Part shown: one piece after another, positions 16,578 through 25,510 of the stretch
Layout of the letters: every line of letters starts with the position of its first letter
How positions within the stretch are numbered: position 1 is the stretch's first letter
Source: an uncultured Bacteroidota bacterium
GTDB lineage: Bacteria > Bacteroidota > Bacteroidia > Bacteroidales > P3
Reading direction: 5' to 3'
Length of the DNA stretch: 64,000 nucleotides
Assembly (NCBI GenBank): GCA_902800395.1
Contig: CADCEC010000003.1
Span: 62,001-126,000, forward strand
The notes under the pieces: model-generated
The model's input: the letters and a program-made list of their open reading frames with translations, nothing else
Database searches by the model: none
Told to the model about the DNA's origin: nothing
Position numbers and translations under genes: made by a program

Positions 16578-17693
16578 TTATTTGTTGGCTTTCTCGAAGT
16601 CCTGCATGCACTGGACGAGAGCCTCGACGGCCTCGATGGGGCAAGCATTGTAGAGGCTGGCGCGGAAGCCACCGACGCTGCGGTGACCCTTGATGCCGAC
16701 CATGCCGCGCTCCTTGGCGAAGGCCATGAAGGCATCCTGCAGGTTCTCGCGGCCCTCGGCCATCACCCAGCAGTGGTTCATGATGGAACGGTCTTCCTTC
16801 TCAGCAGTACCCTTGAACATGCTGTTACGGTCGATCTCTTCATAGAGCATGGCGCTCTTCTTGAGGTTGATCTTGTTCATGTTCTCAACACCGCCGATGG
16901 TGTTCTTAACCCACTTCAGGGTCTCGTGCATCACGAAGATGGCGCTCACCGGAGGAGTGTTGAACATGCTGATGTTCTTGGCCTCTTCGGCAGCGTGGGT
17001 GCGGAAGTCCACCATGGTGGGCAGGGGGTTCATGTACTGGCGGTCGGTGATCTTGCCGAGGATGTCTTTGCGGACGATGTAGAAGGTAACACCGGCAGGG
17101 CCGACGTTCTTCTGGGCGCCACCGTAGATGAGACCGTACTTCTTCACGTCGACGGGACGGCTCATGATGTCGGAGCTCATGTCGGCGACCAGCATCACGT
17201 TGTTGATCTCGTTGGCGGCGAAGTCCTTGCGGATCTCGGTACCGTAGATGGTGTTGTTGGTGGTGATGTGGAAGTAGTCGGCGTCGGCGGGGACGGTCCA
17301 ACCCTTCGGGATGTAGCTGTAGGTCTTGTCCTCGCTGCTGGCCACGATCACGGTCTCACCAAAGTTCTTAGCCTCTTTGGCAGCCTTCTTGGCCCACACG
17401 CCGGTCTGCAGGTAAGCAGCCTTCTTGTTCAGGAGGTTGGCGGGGACATCCATGAAGCCGGTGCTGGCACCACCACCAAGGAAGAGAATCTCGTACTCAG
17501 CGGGGATGTTCAGCAGGTCACGCCAGAGCTGGCGGGTTTCTTCCATGGTGCGCTCCCAACCGGGGGTACGGTGAGAGATCTCGAGCAGGCCAATACCAGT
17601 GTTGTCAAAGTCGCGGATGGCGGCGATGGTGGACTCGATGGCCTCTTTGGGCAGGACACAGGGACCTGCGTTGAAATTATAAGCGGTCTTCAT
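16578..17693 (-). CDS. serC: Phosphoserine aminotransferase
   Basis: PLP enzyme that converts phosphohydroxypyruvate and glutamate to phosphoserine. ATG at 17693 (MKTAYNFNAGPCVLPKEAIE) gives 371 aa and the family N-terminus; an extension to 17750 would add 19 unrelated residues. The PLP lysine is in YGGAQKNVGPAG, and GGGASTGFMDVP and SHRTPGWERTMEET are conserved phosphate and substrate segments. A well-spaced promoter lies at 17764-17794. Operon with serA. Confidence 0.95.
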   Translation of the reverse strand: MKTAYNFNAGPCVLPKEAIESTIAAIRDFDNTGIGLLEISHRTPGWERTMEETRQLWRDLLNIPAEYEILFLGGGASTGFMDVPANLLNKKAAYLQTGVWAKKAAKEAKNFGETVIVASSEDKTYSYIPKGWTVPADADYFHITTNNTIYGTEIRKDFAANEINNVMLVADMSSDIMSRPVDVKKYGLIYGGAQKNVGPAGVTFYIVRKDILGKITDRQYMNPLPTMVDFRTHAAEEAKNISMFNTPPVSAIFVMHETLKWVKNTIGGVENMNKINLKKSAMLYEEIDRNSMFKGTAEKEDRSIMNHCWVMAEGRENLQDAFMAFAKERGMVGIKGHRSVGGFRASLYNACPIEAVEALVQCMQDFEKANK

Positions 17694-17763
17694 TTGTTGT
17701 TTTTGTTTTAAATGGTTTATATTTAATGAATTACTTACTTTCTGCATCATTGAGACGCAACTA

Positions 17764-17794
17764 CAAAAATAGTAAATAAAATCATATTTACAAA
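17764..17794 (-). promoter_or_regulatory. Bacteroidetes-type promoter for serC
   Basis: On the minus strand TTTG (17794-17791) is followed after exactly 19 bp by TATTTTTG (17771-17764), matching TTTG-N19-TAnnTTTG. The predicted start of transcription is about 65 bp before the serC ATG. Confidence 0.75.
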
Positions 17795-17890
17795 AAATAT
17801 TACAAAATATTTATTTTTTTACACCAATAAAATAATATCAACCCGTCCGCGTTATTAGATATTATTATTAAACATTTAAACCCTAGAAAC

Positions 17891-18652
17891 ATGAGAAAAC
17901 ATATCGTAGCAGGCAACTGGAAAATGAACTGCACCTTCAACGAGGCTGACGACCTCATCAATGGTATCATGGAACAACTTGAGGACAAGGAACTTCCGCG
18001 CGATACGAAACTTATCGTCTGCCCCCCGTTCCCCTATCTGGAGATGACCACCGACTATGCCAACGACAGCTATTTCATGGTTGGCGCACAGAACGTCAGT
18101 GACCAGGAGAAGGGTGCCTACACCGGTGAGGTGAGTGCCGAAATGCTTGAAAGTATGGAGATTGACTACTGTATTGTAGGTCACTCGGAGCGTCGCGCCT
18201 ACTATGGCGAGACCGATAAGACCGTGGCCGCCAAGGTGGACCAGCTACTGAAGCACGGTCTGAAACCCATCGTCTGCGTCGGAGAGGTGCTCGAGGAGCG
18301 CGAAGCCGGCCGTCAGCTTGATGTGGTGAAACGCCAAGTTGAGGAAGGTCTCTTCCACCTCACCGCCGAGCAGATGAAAGAAGTGGTCATCGCCTACGAG
18401 CCCGTCTGGGCCATCGGCACTGGCAAGACCGCTACTCCCGAACAGGCGCAGGAAATCCACGCCCATATCCGCTCGCTGCTCACCGCCAAGTATGGCAAAG
18501 AGCTGGCCGACGAAATCAGCATCCTCTATGGCGGCAGCTGCAAGCCCAGCAACGCCAAGGAACTCTTCGCCTGCCCCGATATCGACGGCGGCCTCATCGG
18601 CGGCGCCTCGCTCAAGGCCGACGATTTCGTAGCCATCGCCACGGCTTTCTAA
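17891..18652 (+). CDS. tpiA: Triosephosphate isomerase
   Basis: Glycolytic interconversion of dihydroxyacetone phosphate and glyceraldehyde-3-phosphate. 253 aa with all catalytic residues: Lys in GNWKMN (residues 9-14), His in VGHSERR near 96, Glu in YEPVWAIGTG near 167, the loop-6 region just after, and the phosphate-binding ILYGGSCKPSN and GGLIGGASL. Divergent from serC. A long imperfect hairpin follows at 18666-18736. Confidence 0.98.
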   Translation: MRKHIVAGNWKMNCTFNEADDLINGIMEQLEDKELPRDTKLIVCPPFPYLEMTTDYANDSYFMVGAQNVSDQEKGAYTGEVSAEMLESMEIDYCIVGHSERRAYYGETDKTVAAKVDQLLKHGLKPIVCVGEVLEEREAGRQLDVVKRQVEEGLFHLTAEQMKEVVIAYEPVWAIGTGKTATPEQAQEIHAHIRSLLTAKYGKELADEISILYGGSCKPSNAKELFACPDIDGGLIGGASLKADDFVAIATAF

Positions 18653-18665
18653 ACAGCAGTCCTTC

Positions 18666-18736
18666 GTCGGCGAATTGAGCGGATTAAGCGAATTATTATG
18701 TGTCATCATTTCGCCTAATTCGTTAAATTCGCCGAC
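18666..18736. terminator. Long imperfect hairpin after tpiA
   Basis: GTCGGCGAATT (18666-18676) pairs with AATTCGCCGAC (18726-18736), and the inner parts (GCGGATTAAGCGAATTA and its near-complement) extend the stem to about 32 bp. Built from GCGAATTA-type units. The shorter related ATTCGCCGACAATAA also precedes the histidine kinase gene near 20025. Probable transcript 3' structure. Confidence 0.55.
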
Positions 18737-18757
18737 AATTAAACAGAATATAGCCGA

Positions 18758-20008
18758 TTGCAGTTCGAGCGGTTCATAGCAAAGCGGTTTATGCCGCGAA
18801 GTAAAGACGGCGGGGGCTTTTCGGGGCCCCTGTCGGTTATTGCTGTCGCCAGCATCGCCCTGGGTGTGGTGGTGATGGTGATGGCCGTCAGCATCCTCCG
18901 CGGCTTCCAGGGCGAGATTGCCGGCAAGGTGGTGGGCTTCGGCAGCCACCTGACGGTGAGCAACTACGCCATCAACCCCAGCTACCAGGAGAACCCCGTG
19001 ACGCTCGACAACGCGCTGGCCCACGACCTGCGCTCCCTCAAAGGGGTGAAGCACCTGCAGAGTTTCGCCACCAAGGGAGGCATGGTGAAGACCAAGGAGC
19101 AGATCTACGGTATCCTGCTGCGCGGACTCAGCGACGACTACGACACCTCGTTCTTCGCCGAATGCCTTGTGGAAGGGAAACTGCCGAGATTCTCGGAGTA
19201 TTCCGATAGCAGCAAACCCTCCAACGATGTGCTTATCTCCAGTACCATAGCCAACAAACTGAACCTGAATGTCGGCGACAAGCTACGCACCTATTTCTGG
19301 CAGGACCAAGACTACCGCTCGCGGGCCTTCGCCATCAGCGGCATTTACAACACCGACCTGCCGGAGGTGGATGAGCTCTATGTCATCGGCGACCTCCGTC
19401 AGGTGCAGAAACTCAACGACTGGAGCGCGGACGAGGTGGGGGGCTATGAACTATTGGTGGACAACTTCGACCAGCTGGAGGAGATGAGGACACAAGCGTT
19501 GAGCCTGCTGACCAACCACAACCGTTACGACCTCACCGTCCACACCATCAAGGAGGCCTACCCTGCCCTCTTCGCCTGGCTCGACCTGCTGAACAGCAAT
19601 ATTACATTGATACTCATCATCATGAGCATCGTCTGCGCCGTCGCCATCGTCTCCGCCCTGCTCATCATGATTTTCGAGAAAAGCCGCACCATCGGCGTGC
19701 TGAAAGCCCTGGGCGCCAGCAACGCCTCGGTGCGCCGCATCTTCATCCTCAAGGCCTCACGGCTGATACTGCAGGGCATCGCCATCGGCATCGCAGTGTC
19801 GGGTGCCCTGTGCTTCGTGCAAGCGAAATGGGAGGTGGTGAAACTCAACGCCGAGAGCTACCACATGAGTCATGTGCCGGTAGATACCGACCCGTGGATA
19901 TTCGTGATTATCAGTGTCTCGTCGGCAGCGGTATGCTTGCTGGCGCTCCTCCTGCCGGCAGCCTACATCAGCCGCATCAGCCCGGCGAAAACCATCAAAA
20001 CAGAATAA
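18758..20008 (+). CDS. LolC/LolE-like (FtsX/MacB fold) ABC transporter permease
   Basis: 416-aa inner-membrane permease of lipoprotein-releasing type. A TTG start is chosen because the family N-terminus (QFERFIAKRFMPRSKDGGGF) begins there and a stop codon lies six codons upstream without any ATG between. Four membrane segments: one after residue ~25 (LSVIAVASIALGVVVMVMAV), a large periplasmic domain of ~240 residues, then three C-terminal helices including ITLILIIMSIVCAVAIVSAL and the FtsX motif EKSRTIGVLKALGASNASVR. No ATPase subunit is adjacent. Confidence 0.9.
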   Translation: MQFERFIAKRFMPRSKDGGGFSGPLSVIAVASIALGVVVMVMAVSILRGFQGEIAGKVVGFGSHLTVSNYAINPSYQENPVTLDNALAHDLRSLKGVKHLQSFATKGGMVKTKEQIYGILLRGLSDDYDTSFFAECLVEGKLPRFSEYSDSSKPSNDVLISSTIANKLNLNVGDKLRTYFWQDQDYRSRAFAISGIYNTDLPEVDELYVIGDLRQVQKLNDWSADEVGGYELLVDNFDQLEEMRTQALSLLTNHNRYDLTVHTIKEAYPALFAWLDLLNSNITLILIIMSIVCAVAIVSALLIMIFEKSRTIGVLKALGASNASVRRIFILKASRLILQGIAIGIAVSGALCFVQAKWEVVKLNAESYHMSHVPVDTDPWIFVIISVSSAAVCLLALLLPAAYISRISPAKTIKTE

Positions 20009-20050
20009 TATCGCATAATTCGCACCATTCGCCGACAATAAGAAAGCCGT

Positions 20051-21538
20051 ATGAAACAGAAACTGAAACTCATACTGATGCTCCTCTCCATAGTGCTGGC
20101 ACTGTTCGCACTATGGCAGGTGGAAAATGTCGCACAGCAGGTGCGGCAGTCAGAAGAGTCGAAAATACGCCTCTGGGCCAACGCCATCGCCCAACGCAAC
20201 CGCATGACATCGGTGACCCACCAGTTCTTCGAGGAGGCCACCCTCGACGAGCAACGCAAAATCAGACTCTACGCCGACATCCTTCAGTCGTTCAACGACC
20301 CCGACCAGTCGGTAGACCTGCGCTTCAGCCTGGCCTATGTCAACTATATCGTCGACAGCGCCAAAACCCCCATCATCATCACAGGTGTTGATTCCATCAT
20401 CACCGTCCCCAACGAACTGGCAGGACAAAAGCTGGAGGGCAGGCTCCTGGAGGAATACACAAAGAATCCACCCATCCGGTATAGCATCTGGGGAATGCCC
20501 ATGACGCTGTATTACAAGGAGTCGCAATACTACACACAGCTGCATGAGATGCTGACCGGTTTCTCGCGCTCGTTCTTGGAGGAAATCACCAACAACTCCG
20601 TCATTGTACCCGTGGTCATCGTTGACAGCAGCCGCACTCAAATTATCGCCCATGGCAACATTGACCTCTCGGACATAGATACCCCTGAAGAACTGTCGGA
20701 ACGTCTGCAGTCGATGGAGAGCATGAACGACCCCATCGAAATCTCTCTGCCCGACAACAGTACAGCCTACGTCTACTATGAGAACTCACGACTACTCAAG
20801 GCCTTGCGCTGGGTACCGCTGTTCTATTTCTTCATCGCATTGGTGCTGGTGGTGGTGGCCTACTACCTCTTCCGCACCACACGCACCATGGAGCAGAACC
20901 GCATCTGGGTGGGCCTCGCCAAGGAGACGGCACACCAGCTGGGAACCCCCATCTCGTCGCTCACGGGATGGACGGAATATCTGAAAGGCAAGGAATTCAC
21001 CGAGCAATACGCCAGCGAGGTGGAAAAAGACCTGCACCGTCTGGATACCATCACACACCGCTTCTCGAAGATTGGTTCGGTACCCGAACTGCAGGAGGAG
21101 AACGTGCGCGACGCCGTGGAGAGTGCCATCAACTACCTCCAGAGCCGCGCACCGAAGAAGGTGAAATTCGTCCTCTCCTTCCCCGACGACGAAACCTTCA
21201 TCGCCCCGCTGAACTCCTACCTCTTCCAATGGGTGATAGAGAATTTATCAAAAAATGCGATAGATGCGATGGAGGGCTCGGGAACGATTACCATCGTGGC
21301 CTCGCAGGACTCACGCACCATCTACCTCGATGTCAGTGACACCGGCAAGGGCATGAGTAAGGCCGTGCAGCGCAAGATTTTCGACTCGGGCTTCACCACC
21401 AAGTCGCGCGGTTGGGGTCTCGGACTACCGTTGGCACGCCGCATCGTCAACCAGTACCACCGCGGACGCCTCTACCTGAAATATTCTGTCCCCGGCCAGG
21501 GAACCTGCTTCCGCATCGAGCTAAACAAGAAACGGTAA
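20051..21538 (+). CDS. Sensor histidine kinase with periplasmic domain
   Basis: 495 aa. N-terminal membrane helix (LILMLLSIVLALFALWQV), a periplasmic domain of ~220 residues, a second helix near 260-280 (FYFFIALVLVVVAYYLF), then the H-box ETAHQLGTPISSLTGW with phosphoacceptor H295, N-box ENLSKNAIDAMEG, G1 DTGKGM and G2 GWGLGLPLARRI. It is an NtrY-like or Bacteroidetes orphan kinase: no response regulator gene is adjacent. The gap to the LolC/E-like gene is 42 bp, so they may be co-transcribed. Confidence 0.92.
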   Translation: MKQKLKLILMLLSIVLALFALWQVENVAQQVRQSEESKIRLWANAIAQRNRMTSVTHQFFEEATLDEQRKIRLYADILQSFNDPDQSVDLRFSLAYVNYIVDSAKTPIIITGVDSIITVPNELAGQKLEGRLLEEYTKNPPIRYSIWGMPMTLYYKESQYYTQLHEMLTGFSRSFLEEITNNSVIVPVVIVDSSRTQIIAHGNIDLSDIDTPEELSERLQSMESMNDPIEISLPDNSTAYVYYENSRLLKALRWVPLFYFFIALVLVVVAYYLFRTTRTMEQNRIWVGLAKETAHQLGTPISSLTGWTEYLKGKEFTEQYASEVEKDLHRLDTITHRFSKIGSVPELQEENVRDAVESAINYLQSRAPKKVKFVLSFPDDETFIAPLNSYLFQWVIENLSKNAIDAMEGSGTITIVASQDSRTIYLDVSDTGKGMSKAVQRKIFDSGFTTKSRGWGLGLPLARRIVNQYHRGRLYLKYSVPGQGTCFRIELNKKR

Positions 21539-21574
21539 ACGATTGGTAAACCCTAACGACCTCTGTTTTACCTT

Positions 21575-21638
21575 TATTCTACCATTGTTCTACCATCAAA
21601 AATGGTTAAACAATGGTTAAACAATGGTTAAACAGCAG
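21575..21638. repeat. ATGGTTAAACA triplicate and inverted partner
   Basis: Three tandem ATGGTTAAACA units (about 21601-21635) are preceded by an inverted counterpart (CCATTGTTCTACCAT), allowing a stem around CAAAA. Lies after the histidine kinase stop and may be its transcript end. Confidence 0.55.
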
Positions 21639-21678
21639 TCGAAACGACTAAGGATGAGCCAATTGTAAGGACACTAAA

Positions 21679-21714
21679 AAAGGTGAAACCACTGCAATGC
21701 AGGATTTCACCTTT
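21679..21714 (-). terminator. Rho-independent terminator of ilvE
   Basis: AAAGGTGAAA (21679-21688) and TTTCACCTTT (21705-21714) form a 10-bp stem. On the minus strand the stem is followed by further T residues, ending the ilvE transcript; it may also act on the plus strand for the kinase gene. Confidence 0.75.
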
Positions 21715-21739
21715 CTTATTATAGACTAAAACTAATCTA

Positions 21740-22753
21740 TTAGTCCATGATGGTGTTCCAGTTGTGGACATCTTCGGCCTCGCCGAGCTGGATGGCACGG
21801 AGGGCGTTGTAGAGCTTGGTGCTGTAGGGACCAGGCTCCTTGCCGAAGACGTAGCTCTTGCCGGTCTCGGGGTCATCGAGGCGCTCGATGGGGCTGATGA
21901 CGGCGGCGGTACCGCAGGCACCGGCCTCCTGGAAGGTGCTGAGCTCTTCGACGTCGATGGGACGACGCTCGACTTTCATGCCCATATCCTCAGCAAGCTG
22001 CATGAGGCTCTTGTTGGTGATGGAAGGCAGGATGGAGGTGCTCTTCGGGGTGATGTAGGCACCGTCCTTGATACCGAAGAAGTTGGCAGCGCCGGCCTCG
22101 TCGACATACTTCTTCTCCTTGGCGTCGAGATAGAACTCGCAGGCGTACTGGCCACCGTGGCAGGCCTCAACGTGAGCTCTCAGGCTGGCAGCGTAGTTAC
22201 CGCCCACTTTGTAGATACCGGTGCCGAGGGGGGCGCTGCGGTCGTACTTGCGGGTGATGACGTAGGGATTGGCTTTGAAACCGCCTTTGAAGTAGGGTCC
22301 CACGGGGGTCACAAAAATGACGAACAGGTACTCGTCGGCGGGTTTCACACCCACGGTGATGCCGGTACCGATGAGCAGGGGACGCAGGTAGAGGCTGGCA
22401 CCGGTGCCATAGGGAGGAATGAAACGCTCGTTGAGCTTGATGACCTTCTTGCACATCTCGACGAACTTCTCGGTGGGCAGCTCGGGCATCATAATACCGC
22501 GGCAGGTGCTCTGCAGACGCTCGGCGTTGGCTTCGGGACGGAAGATGCGAATCTTGCCATCCTTGCAGCGGTAGGCTTTCAGACCCTCGAAAGCTTCCTG
22601 ACCGTAGTGAAGGCTGGAGGCTGCCATGTGAATTTCGATGTGCTCGGAGCTGGAGGTCTCGATTTCACCCCACTCGCCGTTGCGGAAGTAGCAACGCACA
22701 TTGTAGTCGGTTTTGACGTAACCGAAGGGAAGGTTTTGCCAATCTATATTCAT
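21740..22753 (-). CDS. ilvE: Branched-chain amino acid aminotransferase
   Basis: PLP fold-type IV enzyme for the last step of leucine, isoleucine and valine synthesis. 337 aa with SLHYGQEAFEGLKAYR near residue 50, RPEANAERLQ, the LYLRPLLIGTG block near 122, PLP Lys in GTGIYKVGGNYAAS near 183, and YVDEAGAANFFG and GACGTAAVISPI. A strong terminator lies downstream, and TATCTTTG at 22806-22799 (minus) is a candidate -7 element. Confidence 0.96.
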   Translation of the reverse strand: MNIDWQNLPFGYVKTDYNVRCYFRNGEWGEIETSSSEHIEIHMAASSLHYGQEAFEGLKAYRCKDGKIRIFRPEANAERLQSTCRGIMMPELPTEKFVEMCKKVIKLNERFIPPYGTGASLYLRPLLIGTGITVGVKPADEYLFVIFVTPVGPYFKGGFKANPYVITRKYDRSAPLGTGIYKVGGNYAASLRAHVEACHGGQYACEFYLDAKEKKYVDEAGAANFFGIKDGAYITPKSTSILPSITNKSLMQLAEDMGMKVERRPIDVEELSTFQEAGACGTAAVISPIERLDDPETGKSYVFGKEPGPYSTKLYNALRAIQLGEAEDVHNWNTIMD

Positions 22754-22968
22754 GGTATTCAGTTTTTTAGGTTAATTGTTTGATTAATTTCAATCCGACA
22801 AAGATAAGAATAAAAATTAAATAAATGAAAATTATTTTATTTAGAGGACAATAAAAGCGGAATTATTTTGTTGTTATAAGCAAAAACATCTAACACCCCC
22901 AGACGCTTATCGAGGAAAACATTACTTGCTGAATAACCTCATTTATTAACCTAAAAAAATAAACCGTT

Positions 22969-23640
22969 ATGAAAGTAATGTTTCGGGGCATCGCGATGCT
23001 TTGCGTTCTCCAATTGTCTTTCCTCGCCGGGACTGCCCACTCGCAAGAGCGGGACAGCGTGACGATGGGCAATCACAAGTTTCTCTATGGCATCCACCTG
23101 GGGTACACCGAGAACATGTTCGACTTCTATTCCACCAATGGCGGCCTTATTGCCAGTCAGGGCGGCAGGGCGCACACGGACGGCAGTCACTCCCACGCGG
23201 CAGGGTTCCGCCTCGCCGTGATTGGTGAAGCACGGCTGGGACGCTGTTTCAGTCTGCGGGTGATGCCGGGAATATCGTACTTCAGCGCCTGCACGTCAAG
23301 GTTGAAAAGCGTCCGCGCCGAGCTGCCCCTGGATGTCAAGTTCCACCCCGTCCGCATGGGCAAACTGGAACCGTACCTCGCCTCCGGACTCAGCTATGGT
23401 TATGATTTCGCCACTCTGCGTGACGACGCTACCACTATTATCAATCCGCTGAACGCCCACGACCTGCGCTACACGTGCGGCCTGGGAGTGGATTGGTACA
23501 CACGCCTTGTCAGGGTCGGCGTTGAGCTGAAGGCCGGCTTCGACCTCCTCCCGCCCAATACCGACGGTAGCGGTCTGAGCCGCCATGCCTATTTCCACGC
23601 CGGTCCGACCTTCAGCATCGGCATCAACATCGAAGCATAA
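22969..23640 (+). CDS. PorT-like outer-membrane beta-barrel protein
   Basis: 223 aa with a signal peptide ending near AHSQ (residue ~26). The rest alternates amphipathic strands (FLYGIHLGYTENMFDFY, AAGFRLAVIGEARLGRCFSL, VGVELKAGFDLLP) and ends in GPTFSIGINIEA with a terminal barrel strand. Size and strand pattern fit the PorT/OmpA-like 8-strand family. It is followed after 35 bp by the TlpA-like paralog, so they may form one unit. Confidence 0.75.
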   Translation: MKVMFRGIAMLCVLQLSFLAGTAHSQERDSVTMGNHKFLYGIHLGYTENMFDFYSTNGGLIASQGGRAHTDGSHSHAAGFRLAVIGEARLGRCFSLRVMPGISYFSACTSRLKSVRAELPLDVKFHPVRMGKLEPYLASGLSYGYDFATLRDDATTIINPLNAHDLRYTCGLGVDWYTRLVRVGVELKAGFDLLPPNTDGSGLSRHAYFHAGPTFSIGINIEA

Positions 23641-23675
23641 TTTATTGAAACATATTAAAATCAAGAAGAAAAAAC

Positions 23676-24914
23676 ATGATAAAAATCAATTTAAAACTCG
23701 TGTTGGCAGCCGTGGCGCTGCTGGCCGAAATGCTCCCCGTTGCGGAGTGCGAAGCACAAGAGTCGATAGAAACCGTCATCCGTAAATCGCGCGAGAAATG
23801 CCAGTCCATCCAGGGCGGACACTACGTGATGGAACGGAAAATGAAGCACATGGACGACAAGGACACCGACTACTATCGCAACACGTGCAGCTTCCGCAAG
23901 CTACCCGACGACACCATATTCGGGAAAGCCTTCTCAATGGTTAATGAGCCTCAGGGTCATCCGGAATGGAACGGCCATTTTCTATATACAGGAAATGAAT
24001 TGGTGTATCTTAACGACACAGCCACCATTCTCTCGTGTGCCCAATGGGCGGATGAAATAAAGAGCAGGCGACACAACTTTAAATTTTTCTCCCCGCTGAC
24101 TGCCCGAACCTATTTCATCCCTTCATTAGAGAAATGGATTGCCGACACTAGCGACGACTATCTCATTTCGCTTTCGGAAACCCATCTGAACGACAAGCCC
24201 TGCTATCTGGTCAACATCCTCGTGAAGCAAAGCGGTGAACCAGACCCCTATTTCGGCATTATCTGCCTCCGCTACGAAATCAATATTTGGATTGACAAGA
24301 GCAACTACCTGCCCATCCAGTTCTCGGAAGCTTTCGACAACATTGACGGGCCAGACACCGTATCTCAATACGAGGAACTCAAGCTGGTTTCTTTCGACCC
24401 GAAGGTTGACGAGTCGAAGCTGACCTTGAAGTCCATCCCCGACGAAATGGTGCAGAGGGACTATGTCCCACACAAAGCTCCCGAGCCGCTGTCCAAGGGG
24501 ACACCGACACCCGACTGGTCGCTGCCCACGCTGGCGGGAGACACCGTGCGCCTCACCGACCTCAAGGGCAAGGTGGTGCTGGTGGATTTTTTCTATAAAA
24601 GCTGCGCGCCCTGCTGCGCCGCTTTACCTATCTTGCAGAGCCTCCACGAGAAGTACAAAGACCGCGGCGTCGTGGTTGTTGGCATCGACCCGTACGACGA
24701 CCCCGTGAAAGATGAGATGGCCACATTCCTCTCCAAGCGCGGCATCACCTACACGGTGCTTTTCTCCGACCACAAACTGACCGAGACCTATCATGTTCAC
24801 GGTTTCCCGACCCTCTTTATCCTCGACCGCGACGGCAAGATTGTGGATATACACACAGGCTTCTCAAAAGAGATGGGAACCGAACTCGAGGAGCAGCTGC
24901 AGAAGATGCTCTGA
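23676..24914 (+). CDS. TlpA/AhpC-TSA-like thioredoxin-fold protein, secreted (paralog of 12165-13394)
   Basis: 412 aa with the same architecture as the earlier protein: signal peptide, ~240-residue N-terminal domain (both share KSREKC-x-SI-x-GHY, then MKHMDDKDT or MKYMDDKDT), and a C-terminal thioredoxin domain with PDWSLPTLAGDTVRLTDLKG and active site C310-A-P-C313, where the earlier copy has CGPC. Two further cysteines follow (CCAAL). GFPTLFILDRDG is the cis-Pro region. Likely periplasmic disulfide exchange; changed active-site dipeptide suggests a different redox potential. Confidence 0.87.
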   Translation: MIKINLKLVLAAVALLAEMLPVAECEAQESIETVIRKSREKCQSIQGGHYVMERKMKHMDDKDTDYYRNTCSFRKLPDDTIFGKAFSMVNEPQGHPEWNGHFLYTGNELVYLNDTATILSCAQWADEIKSRRHNFKFFSPLTARTYFIPSLEKWIADTSDDYLISLSETHLNDKPCYLVNILVKQSGEPDPYFGIICLRYEINIWIDKSNYLPIQFSEAFDNIDGPDTVSQYEELKLVSFDPKVDESKLTLKSIPDEMVQRDYVPHKAPEPLSKGTPTPDWSLPTLAGDTVRLTDLKGKVVLVDFFYKSCAPCCAALPILQSLHEKYKDRGVVVVGIDPYDDPVKDEMATFLSKRGITYTVLFSDHKLTETYHVHGFPTLFILDRDGKIVDIHTGFSKEMGTELEEQLQKML

Positions 24915-24934
24915 AGACAAAAATGAAAATATTT

Positions 24935-24965
24935 TTTGCCATGTCGGGAAAAAGTTGTATTTTTG
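24935..24965 (+). promoter_or_regulatory. Bacteroidetes-type promoter for the tRNA gene
   Basis: TTTG (24935-24938), 19 bp, TATTTTTG (24958-24965). The expected transcription start is only a few bases before the tRNA 5' end, as is common for tRNA genes. Confidence 0.8.
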
Positions 24966-24979
24966 CACCCGATTTGGCA

Positions 24980-25053
24980 GGCCTCTTAGCTCAGTTGGTT
25001 AGAGCAGCTGACTCATAATCAGCGGGTCCTTGGTTCGAACCCGAGAGGGGCCA
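24980..25053 (+). tRNA. tRNA with CAU anticodon (Met, or Ile2)
   Basis: Full cloverleaf of 74 nt: acceptor GGCCTCT pairs with AGGGGCC; D-arm GCTCAGTTGGTTAGAGC; anticodon stem GCTGA/TCAGC with loop CTCATAA, anticodon CAT; T-arm CTTGG-TTCGAAC-CCGAG. CCA is not encoded (A then CA). A first-base G pairing with C argues against the initiator tRNA. Sequence alone does not separate elongator Met from the lysidine-modified Ile tRNA. Confidence 0.93.
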
Positions 25054-25054
25054 C

Positions 25055-25093
25055 AGTAAAAAGTGGAAAGTGAAAAGTGGAAAGTGAAAAGTT
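25055..25093. repeat. AAGTGGAAAGTGAAA heptamer array
   Basis: Five imperfect copies of AGTGGAA/AGTGAAA fill the gap between the tRNA and ruvX. The same units occur in coding sequence in rdgB, ligA, dnaX and mntP. Confidence 0.8.
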
Positions 25094-25504
25094 ATGGGAC
25101 GAATAATGGCCATAGACTACGGAAAAGTGCGCACGGGGTTGGCGGTAACCGACCCCGTGCGCATTATTGCCTCCGCCCTCACCACGGTGGAGACCCCTAC
25201 CCTGCTCGCCTATATTAAAGATTATTGCGCGCGCGAGGAGGTGGACCTCTTTGTCGTAGGCGAGGCCAAGCACATGGACAATACCCCTTCCGAGTCGATG
25301 AAGCTCATCGAACCTTTCGTCCAGCAACTGAAAGAGGCTTTCCCCGACAAGGAGGTGGCCCGCATCGATGAGCGCTTCACCTCGAAGATGGCCTTCCAAA
25401 CCATGATAGACAGCGGCCTCAAGAAGAAACAACGCCAGAACAAAGGCATGATTGACCAGATTGCCGCCACCATTATGCTGCAAGATTACATGAAAACCAT
25501 ATAA
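25094..25504 (+). CDS. ruvX: RuvX/YqgF Holliday-junction resolvase-like nuclease
   Basis: 136 aa, RNase H-like fold. Acidic catalytic residues in MAIDYGKVRTGLAVTD (Asp8), FVVGEAK near 50, DERFTS near 97 and the C-terminal IDQIAATIMLQDY. Implicated in 16S rRNA 5' maturation and once proposed as an alternative Holliday-junction resolvase. Followed after 6 bp by def, so the two are probably co-transcribed. Confidence 0.93.
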   Translation: MGRIMAIDYGKVRTGLAVTDPVRIIASALTTVETPTLLAYIKDYCAREEVDLFVVGEAKHMDNTPSESMKLIEPFVQQLKEAFPDKEVARIDERFTSKMAFQTMIDSGLKKKQRQNKGMIDQIAATIMLQDYMKTI

Positions 25505-25510
25505 AGAATT

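Noticed and set aside
16683-17711. Open frame opposite serC (plus strand).
   Set aside because: Same shadow effect; His/Val/Asp-rich with no recognisable domain.
21764-22783. Open frame opposite ilvE (plus strand).
   Set aside because: Antisense to a textbook aminotransferase, no motif.
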